Program-made: the position numbers and the translations under genes
Notes under the pieces: generated by a model
Databases searched by the model: none
Told to the model about the DNA's origin: nothing
The model's input: the letters and a program-made list of their open reading frames with translations, nothing else
Shown: positions 22,102-31,224 of the stretch, in pieces
Layout: each line of letters opens with the position of its first letter
Numbering within the stretch: the stretch's first letter is position 1
NCBI GenBank assembly: GCA_009911065.1
Contig: QXWR01000042.1
Location: 1-44,698, forward strand
DNA: 44,698 bases
DNA from: Clostridiaceae bacterium
GTDB lineage: Bacteria > Bacillota > Clostridia > Lachnospirales > Lachnospiraceae
Direction of reading: 5' to 3'

Positions 22102-23410
22102 AATCCTCCTCATCATTCTTTTTCAGAATATATAGACCTTGAATTACTCCAAACACCAGAAACGTACTTAATATGGAACTTCCCCCATAACTGACAAGGG
22201 GCAGCGTCACACCTGTAGAAGGAATAAACTTAATTACGCCCCCCACTGTGAGAAACACCTGAACCAAATACTCCATTCCCAGCCCAAAAGCAATCAGTTT
22301 ATAAAAAATCGCCTGCATCCGGGTTGCCACCAACATAAACTGCAGAAAACACCCCACACAGATTAACAGCACACAAATGGCAAAAATTCCTCCCAGCTCC
22401 TCCGATATGGCGGCAAACACAAAATCCTTCTCCACCACCGGAATCTTATAAGGCATTCCCTGGTACAGACCCATTCCAAACCATCCTCCGGTTCCAATGG
22501 CAAACAGAGACTGGGCTACCTGATACCCCCGGTTATCAATATCCGCCCAGGGATTTTTCCAGGCGGCCACACGAGTCCGCACATGGGAAAACAACTGATA
22601 AGCAAGCACAGACGCTCCGCATCCACCGGCAGCTCCGGCCAGCAGATACAGCCAATTACTGGTGGCCACAAACAGCATCGTAAGATAGGTGACAAAAAAC
22701 AACAAAGCGCTTCCCAAATCTTTCGACAACACCAACACCAGCACATGCGCCGCCGCCACAGCCGTAGCCACCCCCACAGAAACCAGGTCTGTAGAATGAT
22801 AAAACACCGCAGCCACAAAAAACACAAAACTGATTTTCACAAACTCTGACGGCTGAAAAGAAAATCCTCCCAAAGTAACCGAAAGCTGCGCTCCATAGCT
22901 GTTGTTACCTACAATCCATACCACAATTAAAAGCCCAAGCCCCAAAAGTCCATACACCCATGGAATCCGGGAAAGCTGCCAGATCCGGTCAATGATAAAA
23001 GGAATAATCCACGTAACCAAAGCAGCCACACAGACAATCAAAAACTGCCGCACTGCCTTTTCAAAAGAAAGCCGCGTCAATATAATCCATCCCACACACA
23101 AAAGCATACACATATTGTTCACTAAAATTCGCGTTAAATTGGGATAGAACAACTGATATAAGCCAATATAAGACGCAAAAAACACCACCTGAGCCAGATA
23201 AAAAAGTACGATTCGTTCCTCTCCTGACTTTAAATACAAAATCAAATAAGCCACAAAATGCAGCAGGAACATGGCAGCATTCTGTTTCCTGCACACCCGA
23301 ATCTGTCCCCATTCCTCCCGGAACCGGAAATAACTGAAATTCAGGAATGTATAAACTGCCATCAAAAGAATCAACAGATACTTTGACACTTCAATCATTA
23401 CATTAACCAT
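22082..23410 (-). CDS. FtsW/RodA/SpoVE-family SEDS glycosyltransferase
   Basis: A 442-residue polytopic SEDS protein that polymerises lipid II glycan strands together with its class B PBP. About ten hydrophobic segments are visible. Family motifs: GGFSFQPSEFVKISFVFFVA, SKDLGSALLFFVTYLTMLFV, RGYQVAQSLFAIGTGGWFGMG, VVEKDFVFAAISEELGG, and GVTLPLVSYGGSSILSTFLV near the C-terminus. The extended N-terminal segment with extra helices before the core (about 150 residues) is a feature of some clostridial homologues. ATG 23410, with AGGTG upstream. The 3' end overlaps the PBP gene, indicating coupled synthesis. Confidence 0.93.
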   Translation of the reverse strand: MVNVMIEVSKYLLILLMAVYTFLNFSYFRFREEWGQIRVCRKQNAAMFLLHFVAYLILYLKSGEERIVLFYLAQVVFFASYIGLYQLFYPNLTRILVNNMCMLLCVGWIILTRLSFEKAVRQFLIVCVAALVTWIIPFIIDRIWQLSRIPWVYGLLGLGLLIVVWIVGNNSYGAQLSVTLGGFSFQPSEFVKISFVFFVAAVFYHSTDLVSVGVATAVAAAHVLVLVLSKDLGSALLFFVTYLTMLFVATSNWLYLLAGAAGGCGASVLAYQLFSHVRTRVAAWKNPWADIDNRGYQVAQSLFAIGTGGWFGMGLYQGMPYKIPVVEKDFVFAAISEELGGIFAICVLLICVGCFLQFMLVATRMQAIFYKLIAFGLGMEYLVQVFLTVGGVIKFIPSTGVTLPLVSYGGSSILSTFLVFGVIQGLYILKKNDEEDYEESNA

Positions 23411-23430
23411 AATTCACCTGTCTCGCTGTC

Positions 23431-25836
23431 TCATTCCACGCCACGCTTAAAATGTCCTCTTGTAAATACAGAGAAGGGAACCAGTCCTTTTCCCCCTCTT
23501 AAAAAACTTTCCCCAAACCCATCCAAAACTGCCTTCATCTCTTTTTTTGTCTCTACTGTAAATTCCAGTCGAATTGCAGCTGGTTCCAGCTTTTTCACCT
23601 GCTCCTCAAGTCCCAATAAAGATAACGGATCTGGATTATAAATCGTATTATAACAAAATCGGCAATGATTCTTTACTGGAAATTCCTTTCCAGTCCGATC
23701 TTTCATATATAAAGTCTCGGGTCTTCCCGTACATCCCCTGATGGTCTGCTGCACACATTGAGCCGAAACCATAGAAGGCAAATGTCCATATACTACCAGT
23801 TCCTGCCCATACAGCCCCAGCTCCAAAAGCTCTCTCTCATTCAGCTCCAAAGGCAAAGTCAAGCGGGATGCTCCCATCTCAAACAACACGTTACATGCCC
23901 GACGGTTCATCCCATAAACATTAGCATCCATCACAACCGGAATCTGAATGTTCTCTTCTTTCAGAAAAGAAATTTCCTCCAAAGACTTTACAATCAGTTC
24001 ATCAAATCCTGCCTTTAAAAGCTCCCCTTTGTGGTTTATAAAATATTGTTCTGCCTTTTTTCGAAAAATATGCGGCATAATCAGTCCGCACTTCTTTCCG
24101 GCCTTGTGACAGGCTTCTGCTGCCTCCTGCCACTCCCCAGCTCCAAATCCCACACAATCCAAATATATCTCATCCACATCCGGATGGGTCAAAGCAACCG
24201 AAAACAGGTTTGAATCCTCCAAAGACACATGAACCCCCATCTTCTGTTCATCCTGTCGTTTTGGAAGTTGTTCCTTTCCCCTCCATAAATCGGCTTTCCC
24301 TTCCAAAACTTCTTCTCTTCCAATTCCATCCAGCCCCTCTCTAAGCATTCCCCTGCTGCGCTCACCTGTACGCCGGTATTCCTCCACAATCTTCTGCTCC
24401 AGCAGTTGAAGGCCACGTCGCCTAAGTTCATTCAGTTCCTGGACAGAAACAAAACAATCTTTTGAAAGTTCAATCTCCAGTTTCTGAAAGTAAAAAGAAG
24501 ATTCCCCAGTCTTATTCATCTGTTTTAAAAGCTGTTCTCTGGTAACAGGCTGCTTTCGCGCTTCCTGCACCACATTCCCCGTAACACAAACCATCCACTC
24601 CGCTTCTTCTGGTTTCCCCATCCCATCCATTTCCCATTCAGATTCTTCCACCTTCCAGTCCGCTCCCGCCGGCCTCCCCGGCTCTTCCCCCCTCTTTAAC
24701 TCCAGCTGGATTTCCATTCCCTGACTCACCGTCAGCCTTCCTATCACTGGTTCCTGTTTCTTTTTCTTCACATATTCCCGATCCAGAAAATCAAACAATG
24801 CCTGGTCCTTTTCCCGAAATCCAGGCTTTGCCCCAAGGGCAATCATATCCCTTCCATTTTGCTTCCGGTAATATCCCTGTGTAAAGCCACCCCGGTCAAA
24901 CAACTCCAACAGCTGTCTTTTGTCCTCCGGGTCTACAATATATCCCTCTCTGCCCTTTTCCAAATATCGATCCACATACTTCCGGTATATCCGAACTACT
25001 CCAGCCGTATACCGTGGACTCTTCATCCGTCCCTCAATTTTCAGAGAATACACTCCCCCATCCAAAATATCCGGCAAAAGCTCCAGCGTACACAAATCCT
25101 TCAAATTCATCACATACGTTCCCAAAGCTTCTCCCGAACCTTTTTTCTGGTCATGTTTCCCCCGCTTCTTTAAAGTTTCGGCCTTTCCCCATCTCCCGGC
25201 TGCGTTCTCTTTTCTGTCCTTTCCTTCCACCTCATAGGGAAGCCTGCAAGGCTGGGCGCAGCGCCCCCGGTTGCCGCTTCTCCCTCCGATCAGACTGCTC
25301 ATAAAACATTGTCCCGAATAACAATAGCATAAAGCCCCATGAACAAAACACTCCAGCTCCAAATTTGTCTTCTGCCGGATTCTTCCAATCTCCTCCAAAG
25401 AAAGTTCTCTGGCCGTCACCACACGAGACGCCCCCATATTCTCCAACAACCGGGCAAAACCTGGACCTGTCACTGTCATTTGGGTGCTTACATGAATGGG
25501 AAGATCTGGATAAATATCCTGAATCAGAGAAAACACCCCCAAATCCTGTACAATCGCCCCATCCAGTCCCTGAAGATAATAAGGCTTCAGAAAATCTGCC
25601 AGCTCTTTCATCTCCCCCTCTTTCACAAGAGTATTCACCGTCATATAAAGCCTGCTCCCATGAATGTGGGCATAATCAATCGCCCGCAAAAATTCGTCCT
25701 CCAAAGGATTATCTGCATATGCTCTTGCACCGAAACGGCTTCCTCCCATATAAACTGCATCCGCTCCAGCGTGAATGGCCGCAGCCATGCTCTCCATGGA
25801 ACCAGCCGGAGCCAGAACCTCTATCTGTGGTTTCAA
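23431..25836 (-). CDS. U32 peptidase-family protein (RlhA/TrhP-like RNA hydroxylation)
   Basis: An 801-residue U32 protein with an N-terminal TIM-barrel (PQIEVLAPAGSMESMAAAIH and AGADAVYMGG), the U32 signature ELECFVHGALCYCYSGQCFM followed by GRSGNRGRCAQPCRLPYEV, and a C-terminal DUF3656-like and second barrel-like region. The cysteines in the signature and near MVSAQCVQQTIRGC and HCRFCYN could bind a 4Fe-4S cluster. Known U32 members hydroxylate 23S rRNA C2501 (RlhA) or tRNA U34 (TrhP), so an RNA-modification role is the best family inference; protease activity is unlikely. A hydrophilic Lys/Gly-rich insert (about residues 205-235) interrupts the usual PYEV-YVMNLKDL join. The start is TTG at 25836, overlapping the zapA stop (TTGA). 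Confidence 0.9.
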   Translation of the reverse strand: MKPQIEVLAPAGSMESMAAAIHAGADAVYMGGSRFGARAYADNPLEDEFLRAIDYAHIHGSRLYMTVNTLVKEGEMKELADFLKPYYLQGLDGAIVQDLGVFSLIQDIYPDLPIHVSTQMTVTGPGFARLLENMGASRVVTARELSLEEIGRIRQKTNLELECFVHGALCYCYSGQCFMSSLIGGRSGNRGRCAQPCRLPYEVEGKDRKENAAGRWGKAETLKKRGKHDQKKGSGEALGTYVMNLKDLCTLELLPDILDGGVYSLKIEGRMKSPRYTAGVVRIYRKYVDRYLEKGREGYIVDPEDKRQLLELFDRGGFTQGYYRKQNGRDMIALGAKPGFREKDQALFDFLDREYVKKKKQEPVIGRLTVSQGMEIQLELKRGEEPGRPAGADWKVEESEWEMDGMGKPEEAEWMVCVTGNVVQEARKQPVTREQLLKQMNKTGESSFYFQKLEIELSKDCFVSVQELNELRRRGLQLLEQKIVEEYRRTGERSRGMLREGLDGIGREEVLEGKADLWRGKEQLPKRQDEQKMGVHVSLEDSNLFSVALTHPDVDEIYLDCVGFGAGEWQEAAEACHKAGKKCGLIMPHIFRKKAEQYFINHKGELLKAGFDELIVKSLEEISFLKEENIQIPVVMDANVYGMNRRACNVLFEMGASRLTLPLELNERELLELGLYGQELVVYGHLPSMVSAQCVQQTIRGCTGRPETLYMKDRTGKEFPVKNHCRFCYNTIYNPDPLSLLGLEEQVKKLEPAAIRLEFTVETKKEMKAVLDGFGESFLRGGKGLVPFSVFTRGHFKRGVE

Positions 25837-26261
25837 TCCACTTCCCCTTTCTTCTTATACTTTTTCCGCTCTGTCTCTGGCTTAACCAAATCCGATGTTT
25901 CCCTCTCCCGCTCTAACTTTGTTGTATCCCCCGTTATCTGAGCCTTTGTATTATCCAGTTCCATCTGAGTACGAATCAATTCATGTTTCAAACTGTAAAT
26001 CTGTTTCTCCAGACCAGAATTTTCTTCTTCCAGCCTTTTGGCCCGCTCCTCCTCTTTAAAATAGTCATCCGCAATATTCAGCTGCAGCAGCACCGCCTGA
26101 TAATCTGCACTCAGACGGGAAAAACCTTCCTCTTCCCTAAGATTTGCAATCTTTCCATTCAAATAGGCTGCCACTCGCTGTAAGTACATTTCCTCTTCTG
26201 CCCCGCTAAGCTTGTACACCTTTCCATCAATTAACACTTCCATCTGATTTTTCTGATTCAT
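25833..26261 (-). CDS. zapA: Cell division protein ZapA
   Basis: A 142-residue ZapA-family protein that bundles FtsZ filaments at midcell. The N-terminal domain (EVLIDGKVYKLSGAEEEMYL and QRVAAYLNGKIANLREE) is followed by the long coiled coil (residues about 65-115, EERAKRLEEENSGLEKQIYS). The tail is charged and variable. It directly precedes and overlaps the U32 gene, an arrangement common in Firmicutes. Start ATG at 26261; the upstream ribosome site is weak. Confidence 0.9.
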   Translation of the reverse strand: MNQKNQMEVLIDGKVYKLSGAEEEMYLQRVAAYLNGKIANLREEEGFSRLSADYQAVLLQLNIADDYFKEEERAKRLEEENSGLEKQIYSLKHELIRTQMELDNTKAQITGDTTKLERERETSDLVKPETERKKYKKKGEVD

Positions 26262-26430
26262 GCCATCGACCCCTGATCTTTCCTGTCTTATGTTTTGTAT
26301 TTTAATAATTCCTTCCTATTTATACCATAACTCTGCTTTGTTGGCAACCTTCTCTCCTGCAAACCAAGGTTTCACTTTGCCATTAGTACTCTTTTGCATT
26401 CATTCACAGATCTCCAGCAAACTGCAAACC

Positions 26431-27432
26431 TCACCCTCCAATAACAGGCAAATCCAAATGAGCGTAGGCCAGTCTGGTAGCCACCCTTCCTCTGGGAGTA
26501 CGATTCAAAAATCCATTCATCAGCAAATAAGGCTCATACACATCCTCCAACGTCCCGGCATCCTCCCCCAAAGCCGCCGCCAAAGTATCCAGCCCTACTG
26601 GTCCTCCCTCAAACTTCTCCACAATGGTCAATAAAATATTCCGGTCATTATTATCCAGCCCCATCTTATCCACATCCAAAATATCCAGCGCAAAATCCGC
26701 CACTTCCTTTGTGATAATCCCATTGTACTTCACCTGCGCAAAATCCCTGACCCTCTTTAAAAGGCGATTGGCCAGACGGGGCGTTCCTCTGGACCTTCGG
26801 GCAATCTCCGCAGCCCCCAAAGGATCGATCTCCACCCCAAGCACGCCTGCAGAACGAGTCACAATTACAGAAAGCTCCTTTGGCGTATAAAATTCCAACT
26901 TCTGAACCACCCCAAACCGGTCCCGCAAAGGCGCTGTCAAAAGTCCTGCTCTGGTAGTCGCTCCCACCAAGGTAAAATGAGGCAGATCCAGACGAATGGA
27001 ACGGGCGGAAGACTCCTTTCCCAGCATAATATCAATGGCAAAATCCTCCATGGCCGGGTATAACACCTCCTCCACCTGCCGGTTCAGTCGGTGAATCTCA
27101 TCTACAAACAGCACGTCCCCCTCCTGAAGACCATTTAAAATCGCAGCCATCTCCCCCGGCTTTTCAATGGCAGGTCCGGAAGTCACTTTCATATGAACTC
27201 CCATCTCATTGGCAATAATTCCGGAAAGAGTAGTCTTTCCCAGCCCCGGAGGGCCATAAAACAATACATGGTCCAAAGATTCCCCCCGCCCCTTGGCTGC
27301 ATCCATGTATACCTGTAAATTCGCCTTTATCTTCTCCTGCCCAATATAATCTTTCAGCATCTGAGGACGCAGATTCGTCTCAATTACCTTCTCTTCCTCT
27401 GTCACATCCGTTGTAATAATTCTACGCTCCAT
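26431..27432 (-). CDS. ruvB: Holliday junction helicase RuvB
   Basis: A 333-residue AAA+ motor that drives branch migration with RuvA. Motifs: Walker [10 protein letters not shown] (about residues 60-68), Walker B VDEIHRL, sensor [20 protein letters not shown], and the C-terminal winged helix with [20 protein letters not shown] (DNA contact). The full family length is present. The start is ATG at 27432 behind GGAG; the in-frame TTG at 27444 is less likely. It lies 15 bases after ruvA, forming the ruvAB operon with LexA-type control upstream of ruvA. Confidence 0.97.
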   Translation of the reverse strand: MERRIITTDVTEEEKVIETNLRPQMLKDYIGQEKIKANLQVYMDAAKGRGESLDHVLFYGPPGLGKTTLSGIIANEMGVHMKVTSGPAIEKPGEMAAILNGLQEGDVLFVDEIHRLNRQVEEVLYPAMEDFAIDIMLGKESSARSIRLDLPHFTLVGATTRAGLLTAPLRDRFGVVQKLEFYTPKELSVIVTRSAGVLGVEIDPLGAAEIARRSRGTPRLANRLLKRVRDFAQVKYNGIITKEVADFALDILDVDKMGLDNNDRNILLTIVEKFEGGPVGLDTLAAALGEDAGTLEDVYEPYLLMNGFLNRTPRGRVATRLAYAHLDLPVIGG

Positions 27433-27447
27433 GTTCCACTCCAACCC

Positions 27448-28077
27448 TTATATCAGATATTTCAAAGAAGCCTTCAACACTGCCTCCGCTGTCATTCCAT
27501 CTGCCATTTCCACCTGTCGTACTGCTTTTGCCGCTTCTGACATAGAATAACCCAAAGCCACCAAAGCCTCCACAGCCTCTCTGGATGCCCCAGTCTCTCC
27601 GCCAAGGGCCGTATCCCCATTTCCCACACCCAAATCCCCCAGGACAACTCCTCCCGGAAGTAAATCCTCTGTGGGTATCTTGTCCTTCAAATCCAAAATC
27701 ACCCGCTTTGCTGTCTTGGCTCCTACTCCAGGCGCACAGGAAATAGCCTTCACATTCTCTGAAACGATTGCCATGCGGAGATTCTCGGTTCCAACCGCAG
27801 ACAAAATTCCCAAAGCAGCTTTCGGCCCAATTCCATTAACCCCTAAAAGCATTCGAAACATCTTTAAATCTGGTCGGCTTAGAAAACCATACAGATTCAT
27901 CCCGTCCTCGCGCACCTGAAAAAAAGTATAAATCTGCACCGGTTCCCCAATCCGCGGCAGCCGGTCCAGCACAGACAAAGGAACATGAACATTCCATCCA
28001 ATATTTCCCGCTTCCACCACGATTGTACTATCCTCTTCCAGAATCTCTGTAAGCGGCCCTTTTATATATGAAAACAT
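27448..28077 (-). CDS. ruvA: Holliday junction protein RuvA
   Basis: A 209-residue DNA-binding subunit that holds the four-way junction. Domain I begins MFSYIKGPLTEI. Domain II has the two helix-hairpin-helix motifs (VNGIGPKAALGILSA and APGVGAKTAKRVILDLKDK). The C-terminal domain III (EAVEALVALGYSMSEAAKAV) contacts RuvB. Length and motifs are complete. Expression is likely SOS-linked: a DinR/LexA-like box lies 87-100 bases upstream and a 17-spaced promoter lies between. Start ATG 28077 with GGGAGG. Confidence 0.97.
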   Translation of the reverse strand: MFSYIKGPLTEILEEDSTIVVEAGNIGWNVHVPLSVLDRLPRIGEPVQIYTFFQVREDGMNLYGFLSRPDLKMFRMLLGVNGIGPKAALGILSAVGTENLRMAIVSENVKAISCAPGVGAKTAKRVILDLKDKIPTEDLLPGGVVLGDLGVGNGDTALGGETGASREAVEALVALGYSMSEAAKAVRQVEMADGMTAEAVLKASLKYLI

Positions 28078-28116
28078 ATGCTCCGAATCCTCCCTGAAAA
28101 TCCCTGTTCTTTAAAC

Positions 28117-28145
28117 ATCATAACATATCAAAGAGACATACGCAA
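28117..28145 (-). promoter_or_regulatory. ruvA promoter
   Basis: On the minus strand TTGCGT (28145-28140), 17 bases, TATGAT (28122-28117), with TGT just before the -10 box as an extended element. It lies about 40 bases upstream of the ruvA ATG. Confidence 0.65.
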
Positions 28146-28163
28146 GACAAAACACACAAAAAT

Positions 28164-28177
28164 CGAACAAACATTCG
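28164..28177. promoter_or_regulatory. LexA/DinR-type SOS box
   Basis: CGAACAAACATTCG matches the Gram-positive SOS box CGAACN4GTTCG except for one base in the right arm. It lies 19 bases upstream of the ruvA -35 box and 26 bases before the -35 of the divergent promoter, so it could control both sides. ruvAB is a known SOS operon, which supports the call. Confidence 0.6.
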
Positions 28178-28202
28178 TATTTCAAAACTTTTCCATGTTA
28201 CA

Positions 28203-28231
28203 TTGACATTCTGCCCTTCCGACGCTATAAT
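28203..28231 (+). promoter_or_regulatory. Consensus promoter for YprB-like gene
   Basis: TTGACA (28203-28208), a 17-base spacer, and TATAAT (28226-28231): a perfect sigma-A promoter directed at the gene starting at 28292. Confidence 0.85.
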
Positions 28232-28291
28232 CAGACCACACAACCCTTTATTGACAAAAAATTATACCATTCAAACAGGAGTTTCCATTTC

Positions 28292-29389
28292 ATGATTACC
28301 ATAAAAAAAACACTAGCCCTTCCTGACACATATCCCTTAAAAGAGATTGGCCGACCAAAAGATCTGCTGTTCTTTGATATTGAAACCACCGGATTTTCCG
28401 GCTCCTCCTCTCAGCTCTATCTGATTGGCTGTCTGTACTGGCAAAAGGACACCTGGAATCTCATTCAATGGTTTGCAGACTCCAAAGATGCCGAAGCCGA
28501 TCTGCTTCATTCCTTCCTGTGTCTGGTACGTCAGTTTAAAATACTTCTCCATTTTAACGGGGATACCTTTGATCTGCCCTATCTGCAAAAGCGCTGTACT
28601 CATTTGGGAATTGACTGGGATATTTCCCATATAAAAAGTCTGGATCTTTACAAAAAAATCAAGCCTTACCGAAAACTCCTCGGCATGGACAGTCTAAAGC
28701 AAAAAGCCATTGAAGGATTTTTAGGAATTGACCGCACAGATACATTTTCCGGCGGAGAGTTGGTTCAGGTCTATCAAGATTACCTGGCTTCCCACAATCA
28801 ATCCCTGGAATCCCTGCTGCTTCTTCACAATGAAGACGACTTAAAAGGAATGCCTGAAATTCTTCCCATTTTAAACTATGAAGATTTTTGGACCCATCCC
28901 TTTTCCTTAATCCATCAGAATATTTGCTCCGAACCAGATCAAAACAATCATTCCAGCCACCAGCTGAAACTGACCTGCCAAAGTGAACATTCCATTCCTG
29001 TTCCCTTTTTTCGCAAAACACCTGTGGTCAGCTGTCTGGCAAAAGACAACTGTCTTTACCTTACCATTGAACTATTTCAGGGAATCCTGAAACATTTCTA
29101 CTCCAATTACAAGGACTATTACTATCTTCCATACGAAGATACTGCTATACATAAAAGTGTAGGAGAATACGTTGACAAATCCGCCCGAACCAAAGCCACA
29201 GCCAAAAATTGTTACACCAAACAAGAAGGACTTTTTCTTCCTCAATTCGATCCAATATGGGAACCAGCCATGCAAAAAGAATACAAAAGCAAACCTTTTT
29301 ATGTTCCCCTTTCCCATGTAAATCTAAAAGACCCATCACTTTTTCACCGTTATCTTTGCCTTCTTCAAAAACATTTAGAAACGATATAA
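28292..29389 (+). CDS. YprB-like ribonuclease H-fold exonuclease
   Basis: A 365-residue protein whose N-terminal 200 residues are a DEDD-type exonuclease (RNase_H_2/YprB fold). Acidic residues are in LLFFDIETTGFSG (about 26-38), LLHFNGDTFDLPYLQKRC (about 89-106) and LLLHNEDDLKGMPEIL (about 176-191). The C-terminal half (residues 200-365) is poorly conserved and may bind nucleic acid. YprB is a putative 3'-5' nuclease next to recombination functions in Firmicutes. It diverges from ruvA, with a shared SOS box between. The ATG at 28292 follows AGGAG. A perfect promoter and a downstream terminator make it monocistronic. Confidence 0.88.
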   Translation: MITIKKTLALPDTYPLKEIGRPKDLLFFDIETTGFSGSSSQLYLIGCLYWQKDTWNLIQWFADSKDAEADLLHSFLCLVRQFKILLHFNGDTFDLPYLQKRCTHLGIDWDISHIKSLDLYKKIKPYRKLLGMDSLKQKAIEGFLGIDRTDTFSGGELVQVYQDYLASHNQSLESLLLLHNEDDLKGMPEILPILNYEDFWTHPFSLIHQNICSEPDQNNHSSHQLKLTCQSEHSIPVPFFRKTPVVSCLAKDNCLYLTIELFQGILKHFYSNYKDYYYLPYEDTAIHKSVGEYVDKSARTKATAKNCYTKQEGLFLPQFDPIWEPAMQKEYKSKPFYVPLSHVNLKDPSLFHRYLCLLQKHLETI

Positions 29390-29428
29390 ACAAAACTTTG
29401 GAAATCATGGAAACAAAACTGTAGAAAA

Positions 29429-29463
29429 AAAGCGGATGTCCTTCCGGCTCATCCGCTCTTTTT
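29429..29463. terminator. Bidirectional terminator
   Basis: AGCGGATG (29431-29438) pairs with CATCCGCT (29450-29457), flanked by a run of A on the left and CTTTTTT on the right. It separates the convergent YprB-like gene and the first chemoreceptor. Confidence 0.8.
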
Positions 29464-29472
29464 TCCATCTCT

Positions 29473-31179
29473 TTATAAAATTCCGGTTCCTTTCAGCTTA
29501 AACTTACTTACCATATCTCTCATAAGCTGTGACTGGCTGGAAAGCTCTTGTGCTGCTGCCGCACTCTCCTCAGCGGTAGCAGAGTTCGTCTGAACCACAC
29601 TGGAAATCTGATCGATTCCCAAAGTAATCTGTGAAATCGCTGCTGACTGCTCATTGCTTGCCGCTGAAATCTTATCCACCAAAGCAGTAACTTCCTTGGC
29701 TCCTTCCACAGCATGAACCAACGCCTTGGCTGTTTCGCCTGCAATCTCCGTTCCATTCTCCACTGCCTTAATGGAATTTTCAATCAGAGACGCTGTATTC
29801 TTAGAAGCCTCCGCACTCTTACTGGCCAGATTCCGAACCTCATCTGCAACCACTGCAAATCCCTTTCCTGCGCTTCCTGCTCTGGCTGCCTCCACTGCTG
29901 CGTTCAAAGCAAGAATGTTTGTCTGGAATGCAATATCTTCAATGGTCTTGATGATCTTTCCGATCTCACTGGAACTGTTGCTGATATCCTCCATAGCCCG
30001 AATCATATCCTGCATCTTTGTGTTGCTCTGATCCATCTCATCCCGAACTATCGTTACCTGCCGATTGGCATTGGTAGCATTTTCTGCATTTTCTTTAATC
30101 CGGTCTGAAATATCGGTAATGGTGGCAGCAAGTTCCTCAATGGAGCTTGCCTGCTCAGTAGCGCCCTGGGACAATGCCTGTGCGCCGCTGGAAACCTGTT
30201 CTGAACTATTGGATACCTGATCACTGCTGTTGCTGATCTGTACCATAGAACCATTAAGCTGTTTGGCAATGGCCCGGAAAGAAAGAAGAACTGGGTAAAA
30301 GTTACCAATATATTCCTCTTCACAAATGGTATCTACTGTAAAATCTCCCGCTGCCATTTTGGCAAGAAACTGATTCTCATCATTAATAATAGCCTGAAGC
30401 TTTCGCACCACTTCCCGCATCTGATCCGAAAGTCCTCCCATCTCGTCATTGGAATAGTAGTTCAGGTCTACATCCAAATTTCCTTTGGCCATCTCAATGG
30501 CAACCTTCTCAATCGCCTGTATAGGCTGACGGATACAGCGGATAATAATGGTAGAAAATACGGCTGACACTGCAAAAACCGCTACCATCACCAAAATCTG
30601 ACACCAAATTGCCCCATTATAGGTCTTTGCACTTGTCGTATTGGCAGCGTCACTTCCTCTTGTGTTAAAATCCGCCAATGCACTAAGAGCACTGTCAACA
30701 GCATTATACTGATTTTTGCACTCCCCTTCTAAAAGCTCTTCTGCCTCCCGCATTTGTCTTGCCTTCACCAAACTAACCAGTTTGCTGTCCGTCTGCTGAA
30801 AGCTGGACCAGGCATTCTGCAAACTCTGATAAAGCCCCCGGCCTTCTGTGGTCGTAACAAATCCGCCATACTGCTTTATACTGTTATCCAACTCTTTTAA
30901 ATACTGATTCAGTTCATTTTCCACTCTCTGTGAAGATTCCTGTTCATCTGCCGTCACATAAGCCTGCTCGCTCATCCGTACTTCTGCCAAAAGAGTGTTC
31001 ATTTTGTCCGATAAAGATAAACTTGGCAGCCATTTTTCAGCAATAATCAAAGTCTGATCATTTAAAGTTCCCATAAGAGCCATGGACATACATCCAATCA
31101 TCAGCATTCCGACCACTGCGATTCCCGCCAATAAATAGAGTTTTATACTGACCTTTAAATTCCGGATCATATTAACCAT
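29473..31179 (-). CDS. Methyl-accepting chemotaxis receptor (4HB sensor)
   Basis: A 568-residue chemoreceptor. TM1 at about 14-35 ([20 protein letters not shown]), an external helical sensor of about 150 residues with the four-helix-bundle pattern, TM2 at about 190-212 ([20 protein letters not shown]), a HAMP domain (about 212-265) and the signalling domain with the conserved tip [20 protein letters not shown] and [20 protein letters not shown]. It has no C-terminal pentapeptide for CheR/CheB tethering. It is transcribed leftward behind the CZB-type receptor, with 45 bases between, so both may share a transcript. Ligand unknown. Start ATG 31179 after GGAGGAATGG; the ATG at 31170 is alternative. 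Confidence 0.93.
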   Translation of the reverse strand: MVNMIRNLKVSIKLYLLAGIAVVGMLMIGCMSMALMGTLNDQTLIIAEKWLPSLSLSDKMNTLLAEVRMSEQAYVTADEQESSQRVENELNQYLKELDNSIKQYGGFVTTTEGRGLYQSLQNAWSSFQQTDSKLVSLVKARQMREAEELLEGECKNQYNAVDSALSALADFNTRGSDAANTTSAKTYNGAIWCQILVMVAVFAVSAVFSTIIIRCIRQPIQAIEKVAIEMAKGNLDVDLNYYSNDEMGGLSDQMREVVRKLQAIINDENQFLAKMAAGDFTVDTICEEEYIGNFYPVLLSFRAIAKQLNGSMVQISNSSDQVSNSSEQVSSGAQALSQGATEQASSIEELAATITDISDRIKENAENATNANRQVTIVRDEMDQSNTKMQDMIRAMEDISNSSSEIGKIIKTIEDIAFQTNILALNAAVEAARAGSAGKGFAVVADEVRNLASKSAEASKNTASLIENSIKAVENGTEIAGETAKALVHAVEGAKEVTALVDKISAASNEQSAAISQITLGIDQISSVVQTNSATAEESAAAAQELSSQSQLMRDMVSKFKLKGTGIL

Positions 31180-31224
31180 TCTTCCATTCCTCCAAAATAC
31201 TAAAATCTGTGTTTTTAGTCATCT

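Noticed and set aside
23431..25836. Secreted collagenase-type protease reading of the U32 gene
   Set aside because: There is no signal peptide, and the cysteine-rich signature fits RNA-hydroxylating U32 enzymes.
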